A DNA stretch of 64,000 bases from Trochalopteron elliotii. Lineage: Eukaryota > Chordata > Aves > Passeriformes > Leiothrichidae. Below, in pieces: positions 12,801-26,350 of this stretch. Position 1 is the stretch's first letter, and the number at the start of each line of letters is the position of its first letter. The DNA lies in assembly GCA_024734555.1 (NCBI GenBank), contig JANPWX010000119.1:677374-741373 (forward strand), written 5' to 3'. A program made the position numbers and the translations under genes. The notes under the pieces were generated by a model that made no database searches, was not told the origin of the DNA, and saw only the letters and a list, made by a program, of their open reading frames with translations.

Positions 12801-15660
12801 TTCAAAAGGAAAGTAGGATCATCTGAACTGGTGCACATTACTTAAGCTGTGCACATCTTCCTCATCAAAATAAGCCCATTGTGTAGCAGTAGCAGCTGGG
12901 AGCCATTATTAATATTTAACTCTCTGAGCAGGGGTTACTGTGGATTTCTGTATTAAGGTTACAAGACAACGTTGCAGTATCATATGCTGTGAGTTTGCAT
13001 TCTTTGAGCTTTGTTGGCTCTGTATAAAGTTCTAGTGAAGTTTTATTGATTCCCCTTCCTTACCATTTGCAGAGGCTGGATATTTTTCTAAGCTGGACTG
13101 TGGTGCACGATTATTCATTCCTCAGTGTCTCCAGCTTTACTAGTCCATCTCCTGCCACTTGGCAATGCAGGCATTGCAAGTCCCATTCTGGTAGGAGCAA
13201 TTTTGCACAGGAAAGGATGAAACTAATTTGGATCCCATGGTGAGGGCTGGTTTCTGCTGTCACAGATATGTTCTGTTTCCTATAGCTGTGTGGGTTTTGG
13301 TGTGACCTCCTGGAGAGTGATGATACCACTCAGCCTCTCCTTCTTAACTACATCTTTTGACTGATACTTGCTTTTTACCTGTGCATGTTGAAAGGACAGG
13401 CAGTTCTTGGAAATTTCATAGTTGTTTTCACTGAAAATAGGTGGGCTCAATATGTAGGATGAAATCCCCATGTTCTGCACATTTCTGTCTAAGAGGACAG
13501 CATCCATGGCTGTACCAGCCCTTGGGACATGGGGCCAGCAGGCAGAACCCAGTACAGTGTGAGGGACTTGGCAGGATGGAGTTTCTGCTGACAGTCCTTT
13601 GGAGGAGTGTGGGACAAGCTCTTCACTGGCTCTTCAGGGATGATCTCTGGCCTTCAGGCTTTCTTTATGCTCATATTTTGTTTTGACCCTTTTTATGGTT
13701 TATCAGCTTTTTCCTTGAAGTCATAAAATCCTTGAAATCAAACTGTTTACAGCTTTTTATGGTTAATAAGTTATCAGGCAGTGAAGCCAGCTGTACAGAA
13801 GGGGGAAGCATTTGGAGCATCATCATTGTATATATCCTTGAGCATCACAAACTACATCAATCACTGTTCTACATTAAGAAGCAATTGTTAGGAAGGTGCC
13901 CTGGGACAGTATCTGCTGTCCTTCAATGACTACTGGATTAAATGTACTCAATTTAGAAATAAAATGTCAGGCTAGAGCCTTCTTTAGGTTCGTGCCTCGC
14001 TGGTGACGTGCAACCTGAGATTAGCAGATGGCTCAATGTTGACAAACTTCACAATGCCTCAGTAGCACATTTCCTTTTGCCCTGTGTAGCACATTAGTGA
14101 CATGAGACATTGGCAACTCACCTTTTACCTCCCGAGCTGCCTTAGAGATTTGCTGGGGGAATTGTCTTATGTGACCAATCTGTTGCTGTCCATGTAAACT
14201 CTGCTGCAGGATGATGGCAGCACATCATGCTCGTTTTGGAAGGGGAGGAGGGCAAAAATAGTGCTGAAAACACGGAGGTAAGTGTGTGTGAAGAGCATTG
14301 AACCTTCTGAGTCCTTCCATTATCACTGGACCTCATGGTGGGATATTTGATTTCAGTTTTTCGAGTGAAATGAACGTCAAATTGTCAATTAGCCATTGCA
14401 GAATGCTTTTGAGTTTCAACATGTTTTTAATTTAGCTTCTGTATGTTTCTATCACACTGCCTGAGCTGTCCATGCTAACAGCTGCTTCCCATAAGCCTCC
14501 TCCGTTCACATGCACCTACAACACAGCTACAGCTGGATATGCAGGATCCTCACCATTATCCCACTCTGCCATCACTGCTGAACCTGCTGGTGCCAAGTCA
14601 ACGAGTCCTTTTCCTGCTGAATTCAAATTCAGTGCAATTAACCCCTACCTTGGCCTCTTTTGATTAAATAACAACAAACACGGTAAATGTGGCTATTAGT
14701 ATGTATGGATGGATATTAATGGCACCTTCATTGATGTGCTGTGAGTCACTTCTGAAATCACCTGTCTTTATAGAGTGCAGAGCCTGCCTTAGACTACAGC
14801 ACCCCAGGCCTGAAGGTGGTGGCCCTTGTGACACTCCTCTGAGAGCAGCCTGTCCTAGTGTGAAGGAAAGCTTCTCTGGAATAAGAAGGCAAAACAATGA
14901 CACGGGTGCATTTGAAGCTGTGTAGCAAGTTTCTATTCCAAGAGCTCTCTTTGCCTTCCAGACAAAGTTTACCAGTGTTTATTTTCTTTCTGTTGGTATA
15001 TTTTAATTTGACCTAATTGGCCTCGTAGCCCGTGTTGTCATTCAGTGTTCAAAACGAGTATGTTTTTGGCCTGTGACTATTTTAAGCTGGTGTAAGTAGA
15101 GCACTAAACAGCAGCATTCATGCCCTTTGTTCCAGGCATCTCGCTTTGGGCAGCAGGCCTTAAAAGTGCTACAGCATTATTGGAAGTGAGGAGGTGATGA
15201 TGGTCCAAGTGGGTCATTGTTTTGTATCCTGACAGTTACTGGGTGCAGTTCCTTAGCTTTTAAAGTCACTATTGTACAAGAACTTTCTCAGATCTGGTTG
15301 AAAGGAGATGGCTGCTCTGAGTGAAAACTTTTTCCCTTTCTTGCATAAATTGTTCCCATTGGAGAAGGGTGGGAGACTCAGATGTGGGTGCATCTGCTCT
15401 TCCTTTAGGTAGCTAAGCCATATGTAAACTAAAGTGCCTGTACAGTCTCTGCACAGATTTATCTGGTATTGACCTCATATTCCTTCACTGCTTACACTTC
15501 AGTGCTCTGCTCATATTGCCACCCTGTTTAAACAGCTACAGAAATCTTGGAGATCAGCCTGCAAACAAAACCCTCACGGTCAGCTAACACAGTCCTGCAG
15601 TTTGGTGTCCTTCATTTTTTGTTCCTATTTTTTTTTTTTTATTTTTTATTTTACTGAAAT

Positions 15661-15680
15661 GCTGCCCTCGAGTGGCGACC
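15661..15680 (-). promoter_or_regulatory. CTCF-like motif
   Basis: Reading the minus strand, the core CCACTCGAGGGCA resembles the CTCF consensus CCASNAGRGGGCA. It lies at the edge of a small CpG-bearing patch in otherwise CpG-poor intergenic DNA. This is a motif match by eye only. Confidence 0.35.
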
Positions 15681-18600
15681 GGCTGATTGATCCCAACGGG
15701 AGATGGAGCTGTTCCTCCCGCCTGCCCGGTGCCCTGATGCCCCTTTGGGAGGTGAATGTTCCTGCTGGCCGGGTAGCCCCGAGCACAGCACGGCTCCGGA
15801 GTCAGCATCCAGCAGAAGCAGCTGCTCAGCCTGTTCTGTGCACGAACTTGTTGGGAGTTTCCAAGCAATGCTATAGCACAGCAGCTGGAACTCCCTGACA
15901 CCAATAATGTCCTCAGCTTTTACAAGGAGATGCAGAACTCTAATTCTGATGGAAATGTAATGTTTTGATATGTTTATCTTGTCACAAGCCCTCTAAATTT
16001 AATTTATATGATTATTTCTTCCAGTCTGTTGTACTGTTCCTTTACAAGAGTTCAAGGTTTTAACGTAGAAAAAACCTTCTTCTGTTTGTAGAAGAGTGTT
16101 TTTCTGTGACAGGGTAAAGATCTCTGAGTTTGTCTAAGCAGTATCTCCACTGTGCTCTCTGGGTCTTGGGAGGGAATATCATGTAGCAAAGGTCCTGTAT
16201 GAAGGTCCTGAATGAGCTCCAGAGCACCCCAACAATGTATTGAGTTGGAATACAACATCAGGAGTTAATAAAAGGATAAAGGTAGTTTGTGGTAAAGCAA
16301 CTTGAGGCATTACTGTTTGAGCTTTATTCTGTGTTTCTGTGCCAGAGGTTTCAGCCTTTGCAGCAGTGTTGCTGGAAGCATAGGGACGCTGGCTCCTCAC
16401 CCAGTAAGTCATGGCTTAGTGTCCTGGGTTTACTCAGCTGGTTGTTTTTCTGGGCCACTGAAAACTGTGTCAGCATGTGACTTGTTTTACCTGCAAGGTA
16501 GAAAGCAAAAACAAAAATGAGGAAGGGTTTTTATGTAAAGGGACAGGTCTCTTTTGGCAGGACTTGGTTCTTAGCATTCCCAGGGTATTTGAAGAGCACT
16601 CCATGTTTCCATCCTTCACTGAAGACCAATTGTCCAAAGGATATATAATCCTACCTGTATGTAATTAACTCTTCTGGCAAGTACCTAAGTGTGTCCTATT
16701 GGGAATATTCTCATGTTCTCATCTTTTCATAAAGAACAGAAGATAGTGCTTTTCCTATGTACTGCAAACTTTTGTCATCCTGCACAATATGCAAATACCA
16801 TCATTTCTTCCGGCATTAACACACTTAATTAGGGATAGACTTGTTTGTTCAAGCATCACTATGGTTTGTGAACTCAGATAAAGTGAAGACAAAGTCAGAT
16901 CATTTCAGATGCAGAGTCCCTTCTAGGGAGTCCTTCAGGACTGGTTATTTAGGTGCTTGCTGCAATGACCAGATAATTCTTGCTCACCACCCTTTAGGTG
17001 ATTGTTCTTGGTAATAATTCTGCCTATGTGTGTATGAATATATGGCATATATGGGTATATGAAGGCCTCTGAGAGGCTCTGTGTGAAATATCTCTGTCAA
17101 ATACTGTCAGTTAAATAATTTCCTTGATGATTTGGCTCAGCTAAAGTCTTCTTGTACTGAAAGCTCTCTCAGAAACGATTTACATCTCTATTTCTAGTTG
17201 CTGAGAGCTCCTTAATGAAGATGCTGATGCTAGCCATAAAATGTGGTTTTTTTCAAATGATCATATTAGCACCTCATCTATTTTTACTCAGCACTTCTGA
17301 AATCCTATCAAAACACAGTGATGTATAGGAAGACTGTCTGGGGCATTATTACCACAGGGAAGAATATAGGAAGGAAATGCCCAGACTATTCCAGTGGAAA
17401 CTGAATTTTCAAACATGAGTTCTAGACTTTCAAACCAATGTTACAGGCAGCTAATTCTAGAGTGGAAGTGAGTCACTTGGAGTGCCTGAAGCAGTGGTTT
17501 GTCTGATAGTAAACCAGAGATAGGTGAGATGCTAATGTCAGTGCCTAGGCTCTATGTATATAGAGGTCTGGACAATGGTAGTTACTTTTCACTGGACTTG
17601 GAAATGAAGGTAGTTAACTGGCCAGGGCTGCAGCATAAGGAGGCAGACTCACTCTTTCATCTAGACTGTACTGGTGACATTATAGCTCACATTTGTTTAT
17701 AATAAACATGAATACATTTTGATACATTTAATCCATTCAGGTGAAACCTGAATTGACTAGGGACCCGTTGATTTGCTTGCTGCTTACATCAAAACCTCTT
17801 TGCTTCCCTTGAATTTCAAATTTTGTCTTGTGTCCTTAATAACATAACAAAGTAAATTTAAGGGAGGAAAATGGAGAACATCAGTAAAATAGTAATGTCT
17901 GCTCCCTGCAATTCAGTGCAGAAAAGCATTTTTTTTCTTCCTTTTTCTGGATGAAATACTCCATATACTTTTGGCTCAAGTTTCCAAGCTCAGTCCAACA
18001 TCCATTTGTTACTGTGCAGTGAATCTCTGTATGATACTAACTAGACATGGCAGCTCTTTTTTAAAATAGACCATTCCAATCTGTTGCTTTATTCTTTGGC
18101 ACCAGGATTTTCACTTTCCTGAGATGAACTCTGCTGCTGGCCATCAACCTGACGGAGTGGAAGAATTGCAGAACAAACTGCTGCCATCAGCTAATTCACC
18201 TGAACAGAGCTGTGTGTGAGACCTACCTTGTCCTGTGAGAGTCCTGTCAGTTGCAGCAGCTGAACAAATATTTCCAAGGTGGCAAATGAGCCAATTGCCT
18301 GAAAGAGCCCAAAGAGTTTATGCAAATACCTGTTCTGTTCTTAGTCACTCAAATTTGCTGGAACTTGCCTCTCACATCTTCGTTCCTGTTAAGCAATTCT
18401 TTCAAGGTGCTCTGAATCATTTCTTAACTCCATGCATGTGAAGAGTCTGAAAAGGTATCCTCAGTTTCTCAGGATCAATCTTCTGCTCCTTCCTGGTGAG
18501 AATCCCAAGTAGGTTTTTCATTAGGGAGCAATCAGGGAATTAATTAGCATTTAGTTTCAAGCTTGACTTTGTTGTAAAATCATATAAAACCCTGCAGCAT

Positions 18601-19693
18601 ATGTTTGTTACACTGGTTACAGCTGCCAAGATGCATTTCTTCATCACAAAATATAGTGTGATCACTAATGTGGCACCACTAAGTGCTTTGTTTATTACAT
18701 ACTGCTCAGTACCTTGCTTCTAGAGAAACATGCCACATTAAAAAAAGGGAAAAAAAAGTGAAAGAGACAAAAAACGGGTAAAGGAATCCCCTCAGAGGAG
18801 CAAATATATCAAGAGCTGTGTCTTGACCTTGTGTGTACAAAACATGAAGCTCACTCACCTGCACAGCTCCATAGCTGGGAACAGAAGCTCAAGGACTTCA
18901 AGCACATGTCAGGAGTAGGGTCAGAGCAGCCCTCTGGAGCCAGGGTCTCTGTAAAGATGTGTCTGTGCCTCTCCAATGACTTTGTAAAGAAAAAAAAAAA
19001 TTGTTACCATCAAGATTTGGGCCTCGTTGTGCATGGGTCCCCAGGGATTAGGATGGCACTGTGGGATGGGTATTCAGACCCTTTTGTTGCCTCTGTCTCC
19101 TTCAGCAAACTGTGAGATAACGTGAAGCTGCAAAAAGAGCTGGCTGGACTTCTTGCCTCCTCACCCCACTTCCCTGTGTTTAGGGGTACAGATTAAACTG
19201 GACAAGCTGACCAGCAGTGTTTAATGCATGAATTGACAAACAAGAAGTACTGAATATATTACTCTCTTAAGCAACGTGACATAGTTGCCATCTGCTTTCA
19301 TTACTTACTGGTTTAATTGTCTGTTTGGATAAGAAATTAATTTTCCTTCAGTAAGAGTAGCATTTCATACTATCAGTGTATTTCTGCTCACTCATGCAGT
19401 GCCTTAGTATAAAATGTAGAGTACAAAATGCAAGAAAAGAAAGAACTTCTTTGGAGTAGAATATTACAGATTGATTGATCTTTTGCTTGATGGAGATGTC
19501 TATTCATGTCCGAGTTAGTGCTGAGAAATAAATGAAATCTATGAAAAAGCAAGAGAAGTCTGCTAAAACCACGTTTCTTACAGAAAGATATAACTGTGGA
19601 TATGAAGTGGCTCTGAGGGCATAATTTTCGGGAAGTTGCAGGCTTTTCATGTATCAAGTGCAATTACTCATCACAGTGAATATTTGTACAAAT

Positions 19694-19713
19694 GGCTCGA
19701 CCAGCAGGGGAAC
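19694..19713 (+). promoter_or_regulatory. CTCF-like motif
   Basis: The plus strand reads CGACCAGCAGGGGAACTC, close to the CCASYAGRGGG core of CTCF sites. Orientation is opposite to the candidate at 15661. Motif match by eye only. Confidence 0.35.
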
Positions 19714-22700
19714 TCTCATAGTAAACAATTATCTGCCTCCTAGGGCAATAATGAATGTTTAAAATTAGCAGGATAATGTTCAGCAGTAGTTTTGAGATGC
19801 TGGCTCTGAAGTAGATACTAAAATTGGAATCTTGTTTCGCAGTTTTGAGTAGGAAAAAAATCTGAGTTTGAAAAAGAGCTAGGGGTTTTTTGTTTTAATT
19901 GGCACCTTGAGTGATAAGGTTGTGTGACCTACACTTTCAGCTAGCTTGGTTATACAAAGATTCCTCAGCCTGTTTCACTGCAATGAATTAATAGGTGTTT
20001 AATCATCCTGTGAACTGAGATCATTATTTTAGTGTAGTCATAGCTAAAAAGGAAAATGTTAATCACTGAGATTGAATTGTGCAGTGACCTTTTAAATCTA
20101 TGGTTGTTTGCAGCTATTAGACTTGTCTCAAAGTAGGAGTCAGAGAGCACTTTTAGTTGTGGACCTTTTGGAAATAGTTGCAATGTTTGTGTCCAAAAAA
20201 TAACTAATTTTCAGCAAAAAAGCTAATTTCTAGTTTTTCTGATTTTTAAATCATTGTATAATCCAAACTGTGAACACATATGATGTTCTCCAGTGCTTTG
20301 GTGTCCTGAAAAAACAGCCCTTTCCAGCTTTTGTTTAAAAACTTCCTTTTCTTTCTTCTTGATTAAAAGGATTTGGTGCTTTTCTTTGGTATTTACATTA
20401 AATCTGAAAGTCGAACCAAGAAACTCGAGTTCTTTTGGGCAGATCTTTCTCCCCAGTAGGACTGCTGCTGCTTACGAGTTGTAGTTCAGTGGCTGTGCTG
20501 GTAGTGGTCACCCAGAAGGGATTTCTGTGGGGAAAACACTTGCAAACAAAGAGGAGTTTCTGTGGAGAGCAGAGGGTGGAGGCTCAGGAGGTGAGGAGTC
20601 CTTGCTCAGCTGCAGAGACTGAGTGGGGTCCCTGGGCACTCAGTCATGCCTGGGCTGCTCCAGTCTGGCTTTCAGAGAGACCTTGGCTTGAGATCCCTGG
20701 AGAGACCAGAATACAAGAAGTTAAATGCAGCTGGGCTTCCAGGTGCAGTGGAGCCAGACGTGTGTTTGTAATTTTGAACTCTAAAATAGAAATAATAATC
20801 CTGCTGTGGTTTAGTTTCTAATCTTTTTGCAATAGTAACCATGCATTTGCTAGATATGTGATCTCTGCATGGCACACTGGGGCCTCCCACACAGCTGAGG
20901 CTGCTAAGCTCTGTAAATTACAAATAGCTGTTACAAATGCACATGCATCTTTAGTGCTAATTTTGTAGCTTTTAATTGACCCAAGCGATTATCTAAGGTA
21001 CAGAGTGAGAGCACCACATCAGCTGTTCCAGTGCAGGGCTTAGACTCATCTTCTTAAAAGCCTTTTTATGAATCATAACTCTCTATGTCCCTGAATAACT
21101 TAAAATCTAACAGCATTGCAAATCTTAAGATTAACAGTCCAAACCTCTTAATGATGGTTGGTGTTGACGCACATCTGAAGAAGCAGGTACCATTACTCAT
21201 CCTCACTTGGATTACATCCCTGGGTCCCTTTTGTAACATCCTGTAGTCCTGTGACCAGCTCCTGACCTGGTTCTGTAAACAGGCAGCCTTCTGTTGTTGA
21301 ATGTTAAATCTAATACACGAGTAAGTCAAGTAGAATGTGTACTCACAGCTAACATTTCAAAGGTGAAGCCTACGAGGATTAGCTCAGAAGTGAATTTATT
21401 TTTCCAAAACTGATTGCACCAAAACCTATTTCCAGTTCATCATGGTAATTTAGTGTCATCCTGGTAATTTAGTCCCTTTCCTAGCTGCAATCACTAATTG
21501 GGAATTCTCTTAGCAAATGTTTTTCTTGCAAGGATTTCTCCTCATCATCCCTCTTGCCAGCACATCCTCTGTGTACAAAATCTACCTTCACTCACAGCCT
21601 GTAAAGTTCCATTTTAGGGTATCAGCTATTACTTCCATGTTGGTCTTTTGTGTTGCCTGTATTCTCAGGCTCTCTAGTCCTCATAAACCCAGATCTTGGC
21701 AGAGTAGCAGCATTTTCTCACAGAGATTTCAGTCTTCCCTGCATGTGGGTTTGTTTTGGGGGATTACATCTGGTTTGGGGATGAAGCTGCTGTTATTTCA
21801 GCTGTGCCATTACACAGAGCAGTGTAGATGCTCCTGGATGGCAATTTCTGTTCCGTGCTGAGTTTCAGGAGACTCAGGCCAATTTGTGGCCACAGACAGT
21901 ATCAGTTTATACCTGATTTACCATTTCATCCCCTAACAAGAGCATGAACCCTGATTAGTCTGTAGTGTGACACATAAATCTTTCAAGTCAGTCTGAAGTA
22001 TGTTCAAATTAAAACCATTATTCTCCTCCCAGTTTGCATGTATAAATGGGATTAGGTCAAAACAACAAAAGCCCCAAGTTCTTTATTACACCTGGACTGG
22101 TCATTTTGAAATGCAGGCTTGCTCTTCCCTGTGTCATCCTTGGAACAATCCCTCTAAATAGGTTAGTTCTGCCTTGTTAGCATCAAACCTCTCTGTGTCT
22201 CAGGTATGAAGTGCAGGACAAGAAATTGTCCTCTAATTGGAGAGAACATTTTTTAAGTCATGTTTCTTCTCTGTACTTAAACAGGTTTTTGTCTAGAGCT
22301 TATTAAAGAAAAAATGATGTTCTACAAAAAAAAATGTGTTCTTCTCCCTGGGCCAAAATAAGTCCTCAACTCTTTAAACCTCTTATCCTCAGGAATTTCT
22401 GGGTAATGCAGTAATTTTTCCCTTGTAAGGCAAGTTCATCAGGAACCCTGAACCCTGGGTGTCTTCTGAGAAGAGAGAGTTAATGGCATCTGAGGAGTAG
22501 GGTAGGGGGGGAAGCATTTCAGAAGTGTCAATGCTAAAAATTTCCAGCATGCATGTTAGCCTTCCTATTTTCTTTGATTTTGAACCTTTTTTCCTGAACG
22601 ATTGCTACTATAGACTTTCACCTAATACTGAAAGAATAGAAAAACCTCAACATTTCCAACTGTGTCTTCAGTTTTGAACTGATTTCCAGCCTATAGACTT

Positions 22701-25700
22701 CAGATTCCTAAAGATCACTGGATTACTGTCCATCTACCAGAAGACATAAACCTATTTGTTGTAGGTCTGAGCCATCCCATTGTGAGGAGAGGGGACAAAC
22801 CTTGGCCTCTTCCTCCCACGACCAGCATGAGGACATGCTTGGGAGCTTCTAATTCCAAGTACATATTTCACTTCCTTGCTGTGATGCTGAAGGGGCTTTC
22901 TCAGTGTTAAGGCTGACAGGTACTGGCAGGGAATCTGTTCTTCTAGTGATGAGCACACAGGCTCCAGGCAGATCCAACTGGTGTCCCTTGCTTTGGTGCT
23001 GCCCTTCCTTGAGGCAGCCAGCAGCTGTACTCAGCCCTGATTCATCAAGGACATCAGGGCTTTCTCCATGTGCTGTTTGGAGCAGCTGTAGTCCCTGATC
23101 TTTGCTCTCTGTCTGGAGTGTTCCAGTGCCTTGCCTGGGGAGTGCAGTAAATATTACAAGTGTGGGAGAAATCAAGCCATTAATTAAAGGTTGCCTAGTC
23201 TGAGTAAGCCAGTGGTTAAAGCACAGTTGTCATGGCATCACTGCCCCTGGATGCTCCAGCCTGAGTCATGCTCCTCATGCTCCCCTCTGCTGTGCTGGGT
23301 GCCTGCCTGTCCCCGTGCAGACAGGGTGACACTGCTCCCCAGTGCCATTGCTGCAGCCCCAGTGAGCTCCACTGGAAAACAAATGCATGGCCAGCAGAGA
23401 AATCTTCATGGGCAGGTTAGTGCATCAGGATCTGCAGGAACTCCTAAAACAAATATCATGGGGACATCTATTTTTAACATTTTGTTGGGTGAATGAGAAA
23501 AAAAAACATGGAATGTCTCTGTACCTCAGTTTCCACCTCTATAATGTGTGAAGGGTATGTGCAGTAGTCTTTGTTTGAGTACTTTTCAATGTTTACACCA
23601 AAAGTGCTTGGCAAATGCAGCAAACTATGATTTAGTCATGATTTAAAGATGGTCCAGAAAGTGAAATGTCACCTGTACCAGTTACAGGGCAACTGTCATT
23701 GATAGCCACCCCTTCTATGTACCCTTGTGGTATCTAAAACCTTTTGGGGGCAAATTTTTCTTTAATTCGGGGCAGCTTTGTTCAGGGGAAGGAGATTCAA
23801 AGGGTCATCCAGAGGGCTGATTAGCTTGGCAGGGGTTTAAACATTTTCAAGTAAATTACCCTGCTGAGATTTCTTTGTCAGGTTCCAAGCAGAGCAATTG
23901 ATTGGGCTCAATGTGAACATCCAGAAAAGGATGCAGAACGTTGGTGCCAATGCTTTTTTAGTATCTCTGGCAGATCTTGTGTGCCAAACTGCTCATGTGT
24001 CCAGAGGTAAATTTAATCACCAACTCTGAGCTGATTCTCTCCACCCATCTGAGCTGATGGAGACATCAGGCTTTTCACTTCCTCTGTAGCAGGTGGCTTT
24101 TACCTTCAGCACATGAAAATATCTGCATATGTCACACCTAATTCATTCCTGCCATTGCATCACCCACTCTCTAGAGCACAGTTCTTCTGTCAACATTTTT
24201 CTTTTGTTCTATGTGATGCAAGTACTTGGCCTGATGGAATTATAGGCTGGGTACTGGCATGTGGTTTAAGGACATCAGATACACAAGAGGCCAGACGAGG
24301 TGGCCCCAATAGTCCCTCTCATGGAAAAATGAGACCAAATGGAATCATTACAAAGCACCAAGTAAGCTGCAGGCACTGACAGCAACTCACAGGCAAAGCT
24401 GTGACTTGTGCCAAAGGTGATTTGAGTACCCACCTGGCCTCTGACTTACCTGACTCTGCTGTAAGGGCATAGCTGGATGCTGCAATGACTGTGAGCACTG
24501 GTGGACAAACAATAAGCAAAACCTTGTGCCAGTCTCCTCCTGAACACCCAGATCTCCTTGGACATTCTTGCAGTGATTCATTCTGACTCCAAGCTGTCCA
24601 GACAGCCCAGTGAGTCCTTCACAGGAGCAGCCTGAGGTGCCTCAGCCAGTGTCTCTGGGGATTGCTGCCCTTCCAGCACTGGCTGTGTGCAGGCTGGAGT
24701 CCCTGCTGACTTCTCAGCAGGCAGGATCACGCTGCTTCTCCTTGGAAACAGTGTTTTTCATTGTGCAAATATTAAAAGTAACTTGTTATGACTTGTTCAT
24801 TTAATTATGGAGTCAGTTTGAAAGCCTGAGAAGAGTGAAGGGAAATAATATTTTTAATTGGATTTTCTCATTGGTACAGAAGTAGTATAGGAATGATCTA
24901 GAAAATATTAAGTACAGCTGTCTCATTTTAATGAAAAATGTATATGAAATGAAAGAAAATGCATTTTTATTTAAATGTCATCACATATCTTTGTTTAAAC
25001 CTTCAGTCTTTCTCATCTTGGAAATGATCTTTCAAAGCCCATGAATCCCTAGTGCTGGAAGGGGCCCCAGCTCTTGGCAGGTGGCATAACCACTTATGTT
25101 CCTGCTGGCTGGGTTTGTCACAGCTGCTGAGCACTTCTGTCCGCTCATGACAATCAAACCTCCATTTCCCTGCTGTCAGGCACTCCAGTTTTTTCCACAA
25201 ATGCATAAGAGATCAGTACTCTGCAAAAAAGGAGGGCAACTTAAATGGGAGGTAAGCAGTCCCAGGTTCAGTAAAAGTGCTCTTGCCTTTGTTCCAGGCT
25301 CAGAAGAGATGCCATAAACTGCCCTGTGGTGCATTTAAGGTGTCCCAGTAGTTCACCTGGGTCAACCAGCACGTTTGGAGTGTGAAGGCAGAGAGAGCTT
25401 AACTGGAACTTTCATCAGCAGCCACAGAGCAATTGGTTCTGCAGAACAAAATTGTAAGGAGACTCTTTTGAGGGCTTATTCTTATTTTCAAGTGAGTTAA
25501 CACATTAATGACACTTTTTTTTTTTCTTTTTCTTCTCTTTTTTTCCCCTCAAGCAGGCTTAAAGCATGCAGGAAGAAAAATACAGGGATACAACAGAGTG
25601 ACTGTGCTGCCTGGCATTGCCCACCAGCCAAAGGGTGGGGGCAGACTCTGTAGCAGCTCCTGCCAATGGCTCTGTTTCTCCTGCTCCTGAGTGCAGCGTC

Positions 25701-26074
25701 CCATGAACTGTTATAACACAAAACCACATTAGATCTCTAAGCATTAGACAGCATTAGAGCTGCTTCATGTGGGTGATGAACACCAGTGAGTGCCAACATT
25801 GCTGAGTACAAGCTAACCATGAATGCCAAGGTTCACCAGACACTGGGCACAGTGACCTCTTTCTCCACCATCATCATCTGAAGGCTTCTAAAGCTGTTTT
25901 GGATGAATGATGAGTGTACAGCCTTTTCATGGACAAGTGGTAGAATTGATGCAAGATACTCAGGCCTGGGGAATTCTTTAGGGCCCACAAACACAGATTG
26001 AGATCTAAGCAGCTTTTAGGTGACCTGCATCTGTGGTGACAGCTGGGAAATGAACAATCCTGCAACTAGGAAAT

Positions 26075-26350
26075 GTTACAGAATCTCAGAATCACAGAAT
26101 CACTAGGTTGGAAGAGACCTTTAAGATCATTGAGTCCAACCCATGCCCTAACACCTCAATTAAACCATGGCACCAAGTGCCACATCTAATCTTTTTCTAA
26201 ACATATCCAGGGGTGGTGACTCCACCACCTCCCCGGGCAGACAGTTCCAGTACTATATCACTCTTCCCATAAAAAACTTTTTCCTGACATCCAACCTAAA
26301 TTTCCCTTGTTGCTTCCAGATTCTCTTCAATTTATTATCAATGCAGTTAT
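26075..26350 (-). mobile_element. CR1 LINE 3' end
   Basis: This copy in reverse orientation has the terminal repeat 'agaatctcagaatcacagaa', then 'ggttggaagagacctttaag', 'gagtccaacccatgccctaa', 'ggtggtgactccaccacctc' and 'cctgacatccaacctaaatt'. It is the best preserved CR1 in the window and the strongest single indicator of a bird genome. Confidence 0.95.

Larger units (their letters stand above)
9886..26074. other. intergenic DNA between LYSMD2 and TMOD2
   Basis: About 16 kb of AT-rich DNA. I find no exon with good codon structure and splice sites on either strand; open frames reach at most about 130 codons and look like chance. It contains small T-rich runs, two CTCF-like motifs (15661 and 19694) and a CpG-bearing patch at 15660-15800. 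Confidence 0.6.
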
